Source: Anastatus disparis
Taxonomy: Eukaryota > Arthropoda > Insecta > Hymenoptera > Eupelmidae
DNA: 64,000 bases
Assembly (NCBI GenBank): GCA_017163975.1
Contig: JAFFSR010000221.1
Span: 310,001-374,000, forward strand
Direction of reading: 5' to 3'
Shown: positions 37,817 to 51,731 of the stretch, in pieces
Layout of the letters: each line of letters begins with the position of its first letter
Numbering within the stretch: position 1 is the stretch's first letter
Translations under genes and position numbers: made by a program
The notes under the pieces: generated by a model
Told to the model about the DNA's origin: nothing
Seen by the model: only the letters and a program-made list of their open reading frames with translations
Databases searched by the model: none

Positions 37817-40118
37817 AATCATACAATTCTTCTTTCTTCCAATTGAAATCTACAATTAAATAGGTACATAAAAAAATCTTCATCAATCAAAATTAAAAGA
37901 AAAAAAAAATAAAGAAAAAATATCAACCTTAATATCTTATCCATCGCTTGTCAATAAAAAGAAAGAAAGAAAAAGAAAGAAAAATAAAGATACGCGTGAG
38001 AAATGATATCACCTTATAATACGTACTGTAATCAAGCATTACCGCTTTTAAATATCATTATCCAAAAAATATCTAACGTACCGTCGCGCACCTACATATC
38101 CCCTTCCCCTTATATCCTAGAAAAAAAAACAAAAAAAAAAAATAGAAAGAAAAAAAAACGAAAGGATGAGTCTTTATATTAAGAAAAAGAGGAGCTGTAT
38201 CAATACACATAGAATAGCCACACACGTACAGGCATTACTTATGGTGTCTTTATAGATAAAGAGAAAAGAGTTTCCGTGTCAAGTTCAAGGCGCGCGCGAG
38301 CAGCACATATAGTAGGGCCCGTAAACTCTTCCACATATATAAACGTTCGTACGTGTATGTGTATATATACCCACGTATAATACGCTTTTATATAAAGTAT
38401 GTTTGTAGGTCAGTAGCACGCACAGCGTATACATATAACATTCAATTGTATGTGTGTGTGTACACACATACATACGTGTACAATATATATTTGGGCCTTA
38501 TATACCATTGGCTTGGAGATATACTACCATAGTGTATATAACCGAGCAAAATCGTGCATTACCGATCGTGACTCCGTGACTCTTTGTAACTTATTGAACT
38601 GTTATTGTACACATATACACGCTCTATTGTTCGCTCCTTGAACTTGCCCGTTGAACGTGTGTAGGCTGATATAAAAGCCATATACATATATATATAATCA
38701 TTTGTTAAAAGGAATGCCTCACTTTCTCGTCCCAAGCATCATATATATAAGCTATTATAGATAAACTCACGAATGGTTAACACGATGATGATGGTTTTGT
38801 GTATGTATAAGTAAAGAAAGATGATCGATACTTATACTTGTACACAGTGATTGAAGAATGCCGCATATTTAAGAAAAAAAAAGAGAGAGGGATTTTTGCT
38901 AGTTTTTTTTCTTCAATTTTTGATACTTTGATGGATAAACGAGTGTACATATATACACAGAGATTAGATGGATATTCTATTACATATAGTAATATGTAGG
39001 TTGTGCAGGATATTGATAGAACTCAAAGCTACTCCTCTAATGTATGGTATCATCGGCTATATTATAGCTGAACTACATGACTTGCTAATATTACTACATA
39101 CCGCATATGTATTATTTTGAAAAATGATAAATTAGCAATCTTTTTTTTCAAAAATTCTTACTATTCAAGACAATTTTTGGATGATAAGCTGTTATTATTG
39201 AAAAAAAGCAAACACGAATAAATACTTATAGTCATATTGAATTTAATTGCAGTCCATTTGAAATATTTATTTAAACATATACTTTCGTTTCTCGAACTTG
39301 CATAAGCAGAGATAAATGATTTGAAAGCTGTAAATAAAATATAGACAACAAAGAAACGCTTCCCGTATACGTACCAAACAATAAAATTTAATTCCGAAAA
39401 AAAAGGAAAAGAAATTCTTTCGTATACACAAAATTCACATAGAACAATCGACTTTAACATATGCTTCTTTTAAATCAAATTAAAAAATCTGCCGAAGAAA
39501 GCTTATACATAAGATTTAACGTTTGCTCTATATTTACGTCCTTTTTAATATATCGAATAAATAATGCGGAACAGACTGAGGTTGAATGGAAAAAAAAAGA
39601 ATAATGTAAAAGTCTTTGGTAACACACGAATTGCGGTCCTTGCTTTAGCGCTGCAACGCAACTTGTCGCAAAAGGCGTTTAATGGAAAACTATATGGTTA
39701 GATTAGCAATTTTTATTCGATAAGCCACATATCGTATTATTTTGATTTATTGCAATTATAAAGATAAAAGAGTAACAATTAATTTATAATGGATATAATA
39801 ATTTTTAAAGTGAGAATTCATTTTTGAATAATTCAATTAAATAAATTTTTTACCAAATTTGTCGAAAATTGAAAATATACTCTAAACTATTTAACTCATA
39901 ACTTACTAAGCCTTAAATTTTAAGCTTTATTTATTTTAAACGAGAATTTTTATCAATCACGTAATTTCTTGCAATCAATAAATTCAAAATAATCGTCTTT
40001 TGAAACAAATTTCATTAAAAACGTTTCGTTACTATTAATTCTAACCGCCTTAGCAAAAGTCAATGAACACGAAAAATCTCCTTACTCACCAAAATATAAT
40101 CAAAACCAAACAATTATA
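37817..40118. other. AT-rich stretch with (TG)/(TA)-type low-complexity DNA
   Basis: The section 38,290-38,700 is dense in TATATA, TGTGTG and CGTACGTG-like words that produce spurious frames on both strands. No gene was recognised. Confidence 0.55.
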
Positions 40119-40395
40119 TCAAGGATACAATTTTAGGAAATTTATTTGACAATGTCCTACAAAACTTGTAGAATTTTTTCGATTTTTCTCTATAAAACTC
40201 AAGAGTTCGTTGTACCCTTGCGCCATTGCGACAAACTTAATCGCACGCGAGTTAAATATCCCCTCCGATTTGCACCAGTTTTCTGCGATAAAAGTCAGAA
40301 ATTCGTTGGTAATCAACAATGACAAAAATAGGCTCTCTTTAATTCGACACACAGACCCAAGCGACAAGTGGACCACGGATATTGCTTACGCTTAG
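40119..40395. other. compositionally balanced block open on both strands
   Basis: About 200 bp are free of stops in one frame of each strand. The plus reading includes ARELNIPSDLHQF and ends at a TAG at 40,395. The minus reading includes EFLTFIAENWCKSEGIF and ends near 40,119. The minus frame has no ATG start and an upstream TAA without a clear acceptor. I recognise neither. It could be an exon or a degraded coding fragment. Confidence 0.2.
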
Positions 40396-43300
40396 GTTTT
40401 TTTTTTTTTTTTTTAAAGAATCTTACCCAATCAATTCGAATGTAAGCGCGCACACTAGATTTTGTATAAAGGAATAATATGGTGGTTATATCAAATGAAA
40501 CTTTACTAAATTATTAGGTAATTTTTTTCAAAGTCTTATTGTACTATTACAAATCTTTGCATTTAACTGCAGTACTGTTAAATAATAAACCTTCGTTTAT
40601 TTGACTTTTCTCAAAGATTGAGGTGTGAATGACGTTATGAATGGGTTAAATTTGATTAATTAATCTTAAAAATGTGCTCAGTGTGTACTCTGAGAGGTTA
40701 GAAAATAATAAAAAAAGAAATATCTTTTCTGCAATATATGATCCTTATACCGTGCTTAAATGATAACGGCGCTTGATTGAAACGGTTTTTACTATTAATC
40801 AAAATGAAATCTCGCTATTAAACTATCCATCATATCATACCATTGGCCTTTGGCTTTTAAAATAACCGCATCGCGTATACATATTCAATCGGAAACTTTT
40901 AGGTTGTACGGAAAAATTTATGTCGTAGTGCATTATAGTTTTTAAGTCAAATTTTTTATTCGTACCAACATAATATTATTAGTTAGGCTTTTGTTAACTG
41001 AATTAAATTGACAAATCTATACTGTACTTTTTAATAAGTTAATGGTTAATGTAATAGAGAGATTGGAGTATAGAAAATTCAAAAGGATTTTTTATAAATT
41101 AATTAATATTATTGCTATTGTGAAATTTATTGTTCTGAAATTTTTCAAAGTAGTTAATTTTTATAGTCTTGCACTTGCATTAAAGAATGAAATTACAAGA
41201 ATTTTGAAAAATATTTTATCAAAGTTTTTGAAAAAAATTATTTTGGAAAAATTTCTATAAAAATTTTTTTATACAGACTAATTGATTCATTTACTAATAT
41301 AGCTGATTCTAGTAACAATCAATATCAATATTTAGAGATAAAAATAATGATTATTAATGGTTAAATTAGTATGAAGTCACAAGAAAGCTAAGTTTTTGGA
41401 ATTCACGTTCCTGTTTCTCGCTCTAATAAACTGCCAAATTTCTTGCTTGCTTGCTTTTCAGTGAAGCAAGCATGGCCCATTTATTTAACTCGAATTAATA
41501 TATAACACTTTCATTTATTTTGATACAAAAAATTTTAAAAAAATAACCAGGTGTGCACAATTAGTATACCGGTTGAGTAGTGCCGATTAAAAGGAAAAAA
41601 GGTTAACGTATTATTTATGAAAATTTCATCGCTCGTGCGTGTGAATGAAATTCCTCAATTTTGTTGAACAAATAAGGGCCACTTTTCATAAAATTTTTAT
41701 ATATTTATATTATTAAGTGTTCTTAATAGGGAAAAAAATAGTGTGATGATTTGCACATAAAAATAAGCTTCTAGGGACTTATAATTGCAATTGGAGTAAA
41801 AGTTTTTACATTGCAAGCTTAAAACAAAAAATTTTTTTTTAATAATTATTATTTGCTTCTCAATGCCTTGATAGATTCCAATTTCTTAATAGGACTCAAT
41901 TTATATATAACGGATATTTTGTTAAAAAAAGGCTATTACTGAAATAAAGTATAAAACTTATAAAAAAGTATTTGTCATTTCAGAATAATCCCAGAAACAG
42001 TCCAAAAATTTAGTAAAGTATCCACTCTTTTTTTTAACCATATTCAATCAATTCAATTGCATCAAGAGGTCAATAATACTTTTTTTGTAATTTTTTTCTT
42101 TTTTCATGGGTATCGATTGTATATTAGTGCGACAAACATCTCGTGCAAAGACCCTATAAAATGTCTACGTGATGTTAAACAGGTAAGCGTTGCAAGAATC
42201 AATATACATAATAAACAAGTACAAGAAGCGTCTTATGTTGTTGGTAAGTTAATGAAATAATTAAGGAAATGTTTATATGATTGAACGCTAAGTAATGGAC
42301 TTATTTGAACGTCTAAATATTGGCGATTTATTACAAATCAATATTTCATAGACGTTGTAGCAGTACACATCGATAAATCGTATAGGAAAAATTACTAAAT
42401 TGAATTGTAATTTTTTTACTGAATGTTTACAATATGTGTTACATTTTTTACAAAATAAATAGTAATTTTTCTAGAAAATTAAGCATGTCTCATAGTTACA
42501 ATTTAAAATAGTAATTTTTCAGGTAGAATTTTTTCCGAGTATCATTGAAATTAAAATAAAATAGATAAAGGTTAAACATTTATTAATTAAAGTTTAAATG
42601 AAAAATAAATGATAAAAATTGCATTAAAATAGAAAAATAGTACCGATATTTATTAGAAACATACATTTTAAATCTACAAATCTTTTTTATCATCGTATTA
42701 TAATCCCTGCATCAACGTGATCATACATAAAAATGCAAAAGTTACGTCTCACTTAACGATCAACAAAAAAACGTCCACCCGCGCTTTATGCTTCTTTCGA
42801 CAGAAGATTTAGAACGTGCATTGAACAATTTTTTTACAATAAAAAAAACAAGAATCCTTAATAAACACCACCTTGTATATCAGACGAAAAAATGATAACT
42901 TTTTTTTTCATTTTTTTTATACGATTTGCGTCCTCATTAGCAGCCGTATATAATTCAAATAGAAGAAAAAAAAATAAGAAAGATCATATTTACGGGGTCA
43001 AGTAGAAATTTTTCTATCGCGTGTACAAAACGAATCGTCCTTACACCAGCTTTACAATAAACATACGTACAATAATCGATCCAGCTTATTTTGTACATAT
43101 CGCACAACTCTTGCGTGGGTGCTAAGCTAAATGAAAAAAAAAGGGAAAAACTCGCGAGCGCATTCGCGCGCGTCGAAGCAGAAATTTTCATAGTCTCGCT
43201 CATTCTAGATCTCGTGTGTATATAGCTATATGTTTTGCTAATACCGCGCTATGCCTTTTTTTTTATTCTTTCCAAAAGATACTAAAGCTGCACATAGCGT

Positions 43301-43498
43301 TGAAAATAATTGTTGTGGATATTGGTTGAGGGGGAAAAAATGTCATATCGAAAGAAAAAAAAAATGTTACAAGCCGACTAATAATAGCAACAGGTGATAT
43401 AAAGTAATTAGTGAAAAAATGTCGGTGTGTAGGTTAGTTCGATGAGGCTTTTTCTTATGCATCGTTTATTGACTGTGTAACCTAATTTTTGTACTGTA
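40396..43498. other. AT-rich stretch without recognised gene
   Basis: Only short, hydrophobic or lysine-rich chance frames are visible. Confidence 0.6.
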
Positions 43499-43727
43499 TA
43501 TATAGGGTCAATCAGCCGGTTAATGGACACTCGAGAGATTCAGATGGACAGTTTTTTGAGCATTGTTAATTTTATGATATTACAATAATTGCAAAATTTA
43601 TTGCATTAGTATTTTTTTATTCAATTAGTGTACTACAAGTAGAAACTTATTAATATTTAAGATAATAGAAATTTTTTTAAATATCGGTATTAATTTTGTC
43701 CATACACAGATTGGCTGACCCTATATA
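43499..43727. mobile_element. MITE with TATATAGGGTCA termini, copy A
   Basis: The inverted ends share TATATAGGGTCA and, at exactly the same distance inward on both sides, ATGGACA. The outer TATA runs are compatible with a TA target. Length about 229 bp; AT-rich interior without coding frame. Related sequences lie at 16.05 and 43.9 kb. Confidence 0.7.
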
Positions 43728-43906
43728 AAATTATAAAATAGTTCCAATTTTTGGAGATTTGTATGTAGTACTTTAATGAAGGATTCAAATTAAATCAAGA
43801 TATATAGTATAAATAATTTATTTTTTAATCGAATTAAGACTAAATTCATTAATTGGATCTGACTCGAAATTTGGAATAAAACTATATGGTTCAAATAAAA
43901 TAAACT

Positions 43907-44089
43907 TGTCAATAAATAAACATCAACAACAAAATTAATAGTATCCCTAAAATAATCGTATTCTTACATTCGATCAAGTTTCTGTACGTAAATTAATTAC
44001 TTTGAAAAGCATTAGAATTAATCTAACAATACTTTAGGAACCGTTCATTTAGAAACTCAAAATATTAATTTACAAGTCCATTGACACTG
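43907..44089. mobile_element. probable third copy of the GGGTCA MITE family, heavily decayed
   Basis: Contains TCTTACATTCGATCAAGTTTCTGTACGTAA, nearly the same as TCTTACATACGATCAACCTTCTGCATGTAA in the 16.1 kb copy, with similar AT-rich flanks and a trailing TCCATTGACAC. Termini cannot be placed. It lies only about 180 bp from copy A. Confidence 0.4.
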
Positions 44090-47000
44090 ATTAAAAATTC
44101 TTTGTTTTATAAATTGTATAAAATAACAAAATTCGGTGTAAATATCTAAAGCTTTTTTAATATAAATTTTCTAGCTTTATTTTTATAAACAAATTGCCAT
44201 TACAATAAAAAATTAGTTTTAGAATATACAATTTTTTTGTAAACCTTGCGTAATCGTATTACATAGTTGTAAAAAAACTCTTTACAAAAAATTCATTAAT
44301 TTGCGTATTATTTTCTTACGAAAATTTTTATGTAACTATAGTTCCTCTTTTATTATTTAATTTTTTTTTCTAATAACGCACATTTTTAAACTACCTTACT
44401 TTTGTTAATAAAAAATTAGCATTTAATTAAAGATGCTTTCTTTTTCATAAAAATTATTTTAATTAGTTGAATTAATGAATTTTTAATTATTATAAAACAA
44501 AAATTATACACGTTGTAAAACACGAATGAATAGATTTATAAATTTGAATTTATAGTATTATTAATCTTTTCATGTTAAATACACGACATCGAATTCATAT
44601 TATGTATCATCGACATCTAAATTCATTCAAACGTAATGCCCTACAACTCCAATTTAACTTATTTTACAGGTGTCCTACTAACGGATACTCCGATACTTAA
44701 TACATCACCGTCACTTTCTTACGTTTACCAAAATCTTTTACTTTTTTTTTTCACCGTCCTTCGTAAGAACACGCGCTGAAGAAATTTCTATACTAAATTA
44801 ATAGGAGCACTCGCTTTTTTAAAAAAATTTTTTATCAATAATAAAAAAAGGGAACGACGGACTATACTGTAAAATGTAATTTTTTTTCGTTATTGTTTCA
44901 GCTACAATTTTGTAGCCCTTTTTCAAGTGTCTATGAATATTACAAACTATAATAATTACAATAAATAAAGTAAAATAAAGTAAAAAGTTATTTAAAACCA
45001 AAAAACTCACTCGTTACCATGTACAGAAGTCGTAAATATTGGTCTAACATTGTAAACAATGTGCGTTAAAATTATAAAATTTAAAGTTTAATCTGTACAC
45101 TCGTCACAACGTATGTCCCGATCGACTAATGTTATAGCGAAGACGCGACAATATTTCACGTATATATCGTACAAATTGTAATGCTCAGCATACATATCTC
45201 ACGCTACAAAAGCAAAAATCAAAACAATAGGTAAGAGACGAAGAAACAAATTCAAATTTGTAACAGACGATCGGTAAAATTTTTAATTTTACTTTTCTTG
45301 CATTTTATCAACGTTATTAAGATGTTAAAATAAATTAAATTTGACAGTATATAGCCTGTTGCTTATTTTTATTATTTATATATCATAATTATCAATCGAA
45401 TCAATTAATTGGACAAATTCTTTTACTTTTCATCAAAATACAATAACCGTGAGGTTCGGTCTCTATCTCAAAGCAGTCAATAGAAAGAAAGAAAGAAAAA
45501 TATGAGAAGCGCGTGTTCAAGAGCTCAAATGATTTGAGCGTTAAGACCATAGGACAGTGTTGAGCATACTTTGGCTAAATATAGAAAAAAAGCTAACGTT
45601 TGTCCTAAATTCTAATCCTTACTCTTCAACGAAATAAGCGTGACACGTATTACTGAAAATATGATTTTTAATTATTTTCTGTAAAAAGAAAGTGTTACGA
45701 GTTTTTAATCAGCACGAAAAATAATCCAGTCACGGGAAATTAAATTCTTGATTAAATTCAGAGTAAACTTTAGCATTAAACTCCCAAATTTTTGTGGAAT
45801 TCATTAAATTTCTTTTACTTTTCTTTATCGTGCCGAATAAAATTTTGTACATTTAGTTCAAAGTAAAAATGATTTTAACGTGATTATGCATTTATTAAGT
45901 TATTAATTATTACATATTTTTAGATAATTTCTATAAATTTATATTTATAAAAAATATTGTTAGGTCCGTTGAAAAAAGAAATAATCTAAAAATTTTAAGA
46001 AAGAGAAAGAGAGTCGATAATAAATATAACAATGGAGTAAAAGAGGGGTAAAAGGATGAAACGGCTTATTGCTCTTGGTGTCCGCGTTGTTTTGCTTTTG
46101 CTTTCTCTTTCAGGCGAGTGCATAGGCATGCTCTAGTTCACCTAAGCTCGCAATGTGTAACGAGCTCGCCTTAGAGACCACTATGTTTCTTTCTTTTTTT
46201 TTGTATTTTTTTTTTATTTTAGTTCTTTTTTTTCTCATTTCAATTAGTCTTATGGGACTAGACACGCTTCTTATTTTTTTTTCTCTTTTTTTCTCTCCTT
46301 TCTGTTGATGTTTTAGGTATTGTCTTTTACGAATCTTTTAGATGCTTGAGTTATTGTAATTAATTTGTAACTCGATGCGCTTGGAGAGAAAAAAAGAAGA
46401 AGAAAAAAATAAAACTCTCTTTCGCTCGTTGAATTCGTGACTTGGTGAGTTATGATAATTATGAGGATAGATATATATAGAACTCTGGTGTTAGTTATTT
46501 AGGATTTGTTTGTTTCTTTAGTCTCGTGGGAGTATACAATATTTACTCTTTAAGATTGTTATTACTTTGAAATAGGATGACTTTATTCCAAATCGAAGTT
46601 TAATTAGTATTTTATAATCAGTGCTTAATAGATTTATTAGATTGTAAAATCTGGTTTCATAGTTTTGATATAGAAAATTAATTTGGAACGAATTAATTCC
46701 ATTGTTGCTAAGTCATTGCATTTTAGGGTATACGCATCTATTTCGGAATAACTATCAAAGTGCAAAAATTTGCAAGTCATAATTATTTGTAACTCATTTT
46801 TCTTTTTTCTATTTAATCACAAAATTTTATGCTTAAAACAATTTAATGGGAGTATTTTTTAAAATAAAAACAACATTTTTTTTCTCCAAAAATATATATT
46901 TCTGAATATAATTAAACATAAATAAAAAAATGTAAATGCATTTCTGTTCTTAACAACAAATACATATTGTCTTATTGTTGTCTACATCTACTTCTTATAA

Positions 47001-47362
47001 AGGTACTTTTGATTCTTTTTTTTTTGATTATGATATTATAGAATATATAATATTCCGTAGCTTGAGATTCAACAATTTGTTGTGCTGATATTAAGTATTT
47101 GTACAATATGTATGCATTTAGAATATATCATTGAAATATATTGTCATTTGATTCCCCCCGGCATTAATAATAAATAACATGTGCGTGCAACTTTATAATA
47201 TTAACAACATAAAAAGCTAAAGCCTTAAGAATTCTTTTTAGTAAGAACATCATCCAGTCGTTTAAATTTTTCTTTAGTCTCTGAATGTTTTATAAATACA
47301 TAAATATGTATATATAAAATAAAGAGTATTTGCAGTAAAAATATATTATGTGTCTATAAGAA
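44090..47362. other. AT-rich stretch downstream of the carbonic anhydrase gene
   Basis: The part nearest 47,363 must hold the carbonic anhydrase 3' UTR. The remainder shows homopolymer runs and a T-rich block at 46,190-46,310, but no gene. Confidence 0.55.
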
Positions 47363-48797
47363 TTAAGAATAATATTTTTTTATTTCCTTTAATAAAGGAG
47401 TTTCTGTTAATTCGTTGATTTCAACAAAACACTTATTGGCACGGCTGAAGTAATAAATGTCTCCAGTATAAATATCAAACCAGAGTGCATGTATATGTAA
47501 ATTGTGTTTTTCTAAACGACGTTTTAAGAACCCATAAGATGCAACATTTTGTAATTGTTGCAAGGTATTAATTTGCGAAAGTTTGTCTTCAACAGCAAAT
47601 TTATCATCTGGATCGATGTAAGCAACAAATTTTCTAAGCGGTGTCTCAGCTTGAAATAAAATTGGCTGACGAAAACCTGTGATTTCAAGTTGTTGGAATT
47701 TGGCCAAGCTGCTACTCCCGTGTGCGCACAGCCAAGCCCTTAGTGGTGATATTCTTCTATTTACCTACAAAAATAAATAGTTAATGAAGCAATAAGATAA
47801 TATTAAAGTTACATATGAAATATTACATTGGATATTTTTTTTCATTTTAAAGTGAATTTAAAGTGAATGTTGAATAAAGTTTTAATTTAAAAATAATTTT
47901 AATTCTTGTTAAGAAATTAAATAAAAATTCAAATTATTAGTTGTTTAAAATCAATAAATAGATGCTGGTTTTGAAATACTTTCTTATTTCAATTTTTTGA
48001 AAACTTTTTACTTTGCAAAATTAACCACAGTTTATATTTAAAAACAAACTATAACAATCAATGCTTACTTGGGATGCAAATTCTTCATCTCTTAATGCAT
48101 ATAATAAGTTCATGGCTTTACAATCGCTGTGTCCACAAACAATAATATGCCTGATGTCATTGACAACGCAACCCAATTCAAGTGCAGCAGGTTCACACAT
48201 GGTCAATTCATCCATAAAATGTTGAGAGTGTGGCACAATGTTACCAGCATTTCTCACTGAAATAAACAATAATAAATAAAAAAATCTAAAATAAAATTTA
48301 AATGTTAAGTATTTTGAAGTGTACGAAATGAATGATCTCCTGTAATGCGGACCTGCAAGGTTTTTCTATTGTCTAGTATCAAGATGCTAGGGAATTGTCA
48401 ATACATATTTCTATTATTGACATGTACTTGGAAAGCCAAAAAATGAGGTTAAAACAAGACTTAATCATGATAATGTTCCATTGTGAGTATTTCTCATACC
48501 GACAAACATGTCTCCAACATTAGTTTCCGTAAATCTTGTTGGGATCATCCGGGAGTCCATACAGGTAAAGAACACCGCCTTGGGCTAAGCAATGTAAACA
48601 TAAATAAAAATTCAAATTATTTCATCATCATTGATTTTTTATTTATTTACACAGTTTAAAGGTCAATCACATTTATATTTAAAATTTAATAATCTTAACA
48701 TTACCTCAGGATGATCCCTCACTTGTTGAAACTGTTTTACCATTCCTTCCCTGTGACATTTTCTATATTTTATAACTCCTTTTAATATCCTATCCAT
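47363..48797 (-). CDS. CAHbeta: beta-class carbonic anhydrase, complete, 4 coding exons
   Basis: Zinc enzyme that interconverts CO2 and bicarbonate; insect beta enzymes are generally mitochondrial (family knowledge). Coding exons, in minus-strand order, are 48797-48705, 48584-48500, 48256-48069 and 47764-47363. All three introns have GT-AG ends and the reading phases close exactly, giving 255 aa, the length usual for insect members. The zinc and active-site set is complete: C39 and D41 in the CMDSR motif, R43 of the D-R dyad, then H102 and C105 in VCGHSDC. The VVRNAGN stretch at about 59-65, split by intron 2, is also family-typical. The start MDRILKGVIKY is the first ATG in the open frame. 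I saw no canonical AATAAA just after the stop, so the 3' end is undefined. The gene lies in the same direction as RagA upstream, so the two do not share a divergent promoter. Identity is secure; orthology to fly CAHbeta is inferred. Confidence 0.96.
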
Positions 48798-49628
48798 GCT
48801 TCTTTTTTATATTAAATTGATTGCCTCTTCTTATTCGACAATTACAGCATGACGCGTCACTATTATCAACTACATGTGCACTATGCAAAGTTTATAAGCA
48901 GGCTAGGTTTTTAAGGTATCACATGACCAAGTGATAAAGACGAAATTTTTTTTTTAACCAATCAGTCGCGAAACCGTTGCTATGGAGTCACGTCATCAGC
49001 GCGCGGGACATTTAAATGGTATTTAAAGAGTTCATTGTTTATGTTTACGCTTATAATTTGAGCAATTACAGGTGTCTATTTCAAGAATATTGAACTTCAG
49101 TTCATAAAACTTTATAGTTTATATAAAGGTAGCTATAAAAGGATACTAATGAGTCTCCGGCATTTGATTTTAATGGATTTAATTCTAATGCATTTTGGAG
49201 TAATTAATACAATAAAAGAATTATTTAGATTTAGTCATTCAGTTATATAATTATATAAAATATTTTAAAAGAAAAGAAATATTTGATGTAAATTAAAAAA
49301 ATTATTTTACTAAGCTCTGTGATTATGTCTTTTAAGTTAGATACTAAATTTCTAATATTTGACTTCAAAAGCAATTGACTAAATAAAATAACTCATTAAG
49401 ATAATTTATGATCTATAATTTTCAACATTTAGTACTAATTATACTTTACTATTTATTCTATTTTACAATACAGTCTAATATAATAAAATAATTGCCTTAA
49501 ATCTTTGTACTTGCATGCATACCTGCATTATTCATAATAATATTATATGAATTTTGGCCATTGATTAATAAAATAAGCTTGAATTAAAATGCAATTATTT
49601 GAAAAAAAGAAAAGAAAACGATTATCGT

Positions 49629-49634
49629 TTTATT
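49629..49634 (-). terminator. poly(A) signal AATAAA, RagA
   Basis: AATAAA reads on the minus strand about 285 nt beyond the RagA stop. It is the first canonical hexamer I find downstream, so it is the likely 3' end signal; not proven without transcripts. Confidence 0.45.
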
Positions 49635-49918
49635 CGATATAGTCATGTACCACATATATATAATATAATATCTGTTTAATGGATTACACGTATAGGTTGA
49701 TCTTCCTTTAAATCAGTCGTGCGATACTTCCACATCAGTCACTCGCCTCAATGCTTATGCATCAGTATAATTTTTTTTTGTTTTTTCTTGATTATTAAAA
49801 AGACCATAAGCGAAGAATATTCCTCGCTCGCTCGCCTATTCTTTTTTTTTTCTTTTTCAATTCCAATTTTAAGAATTTAGCGTCGAGCGACTCGATCTCG
49901 CCTAGGTCGGGCCAATTT

Positions 49919-51731
<1,813 letters not shown>

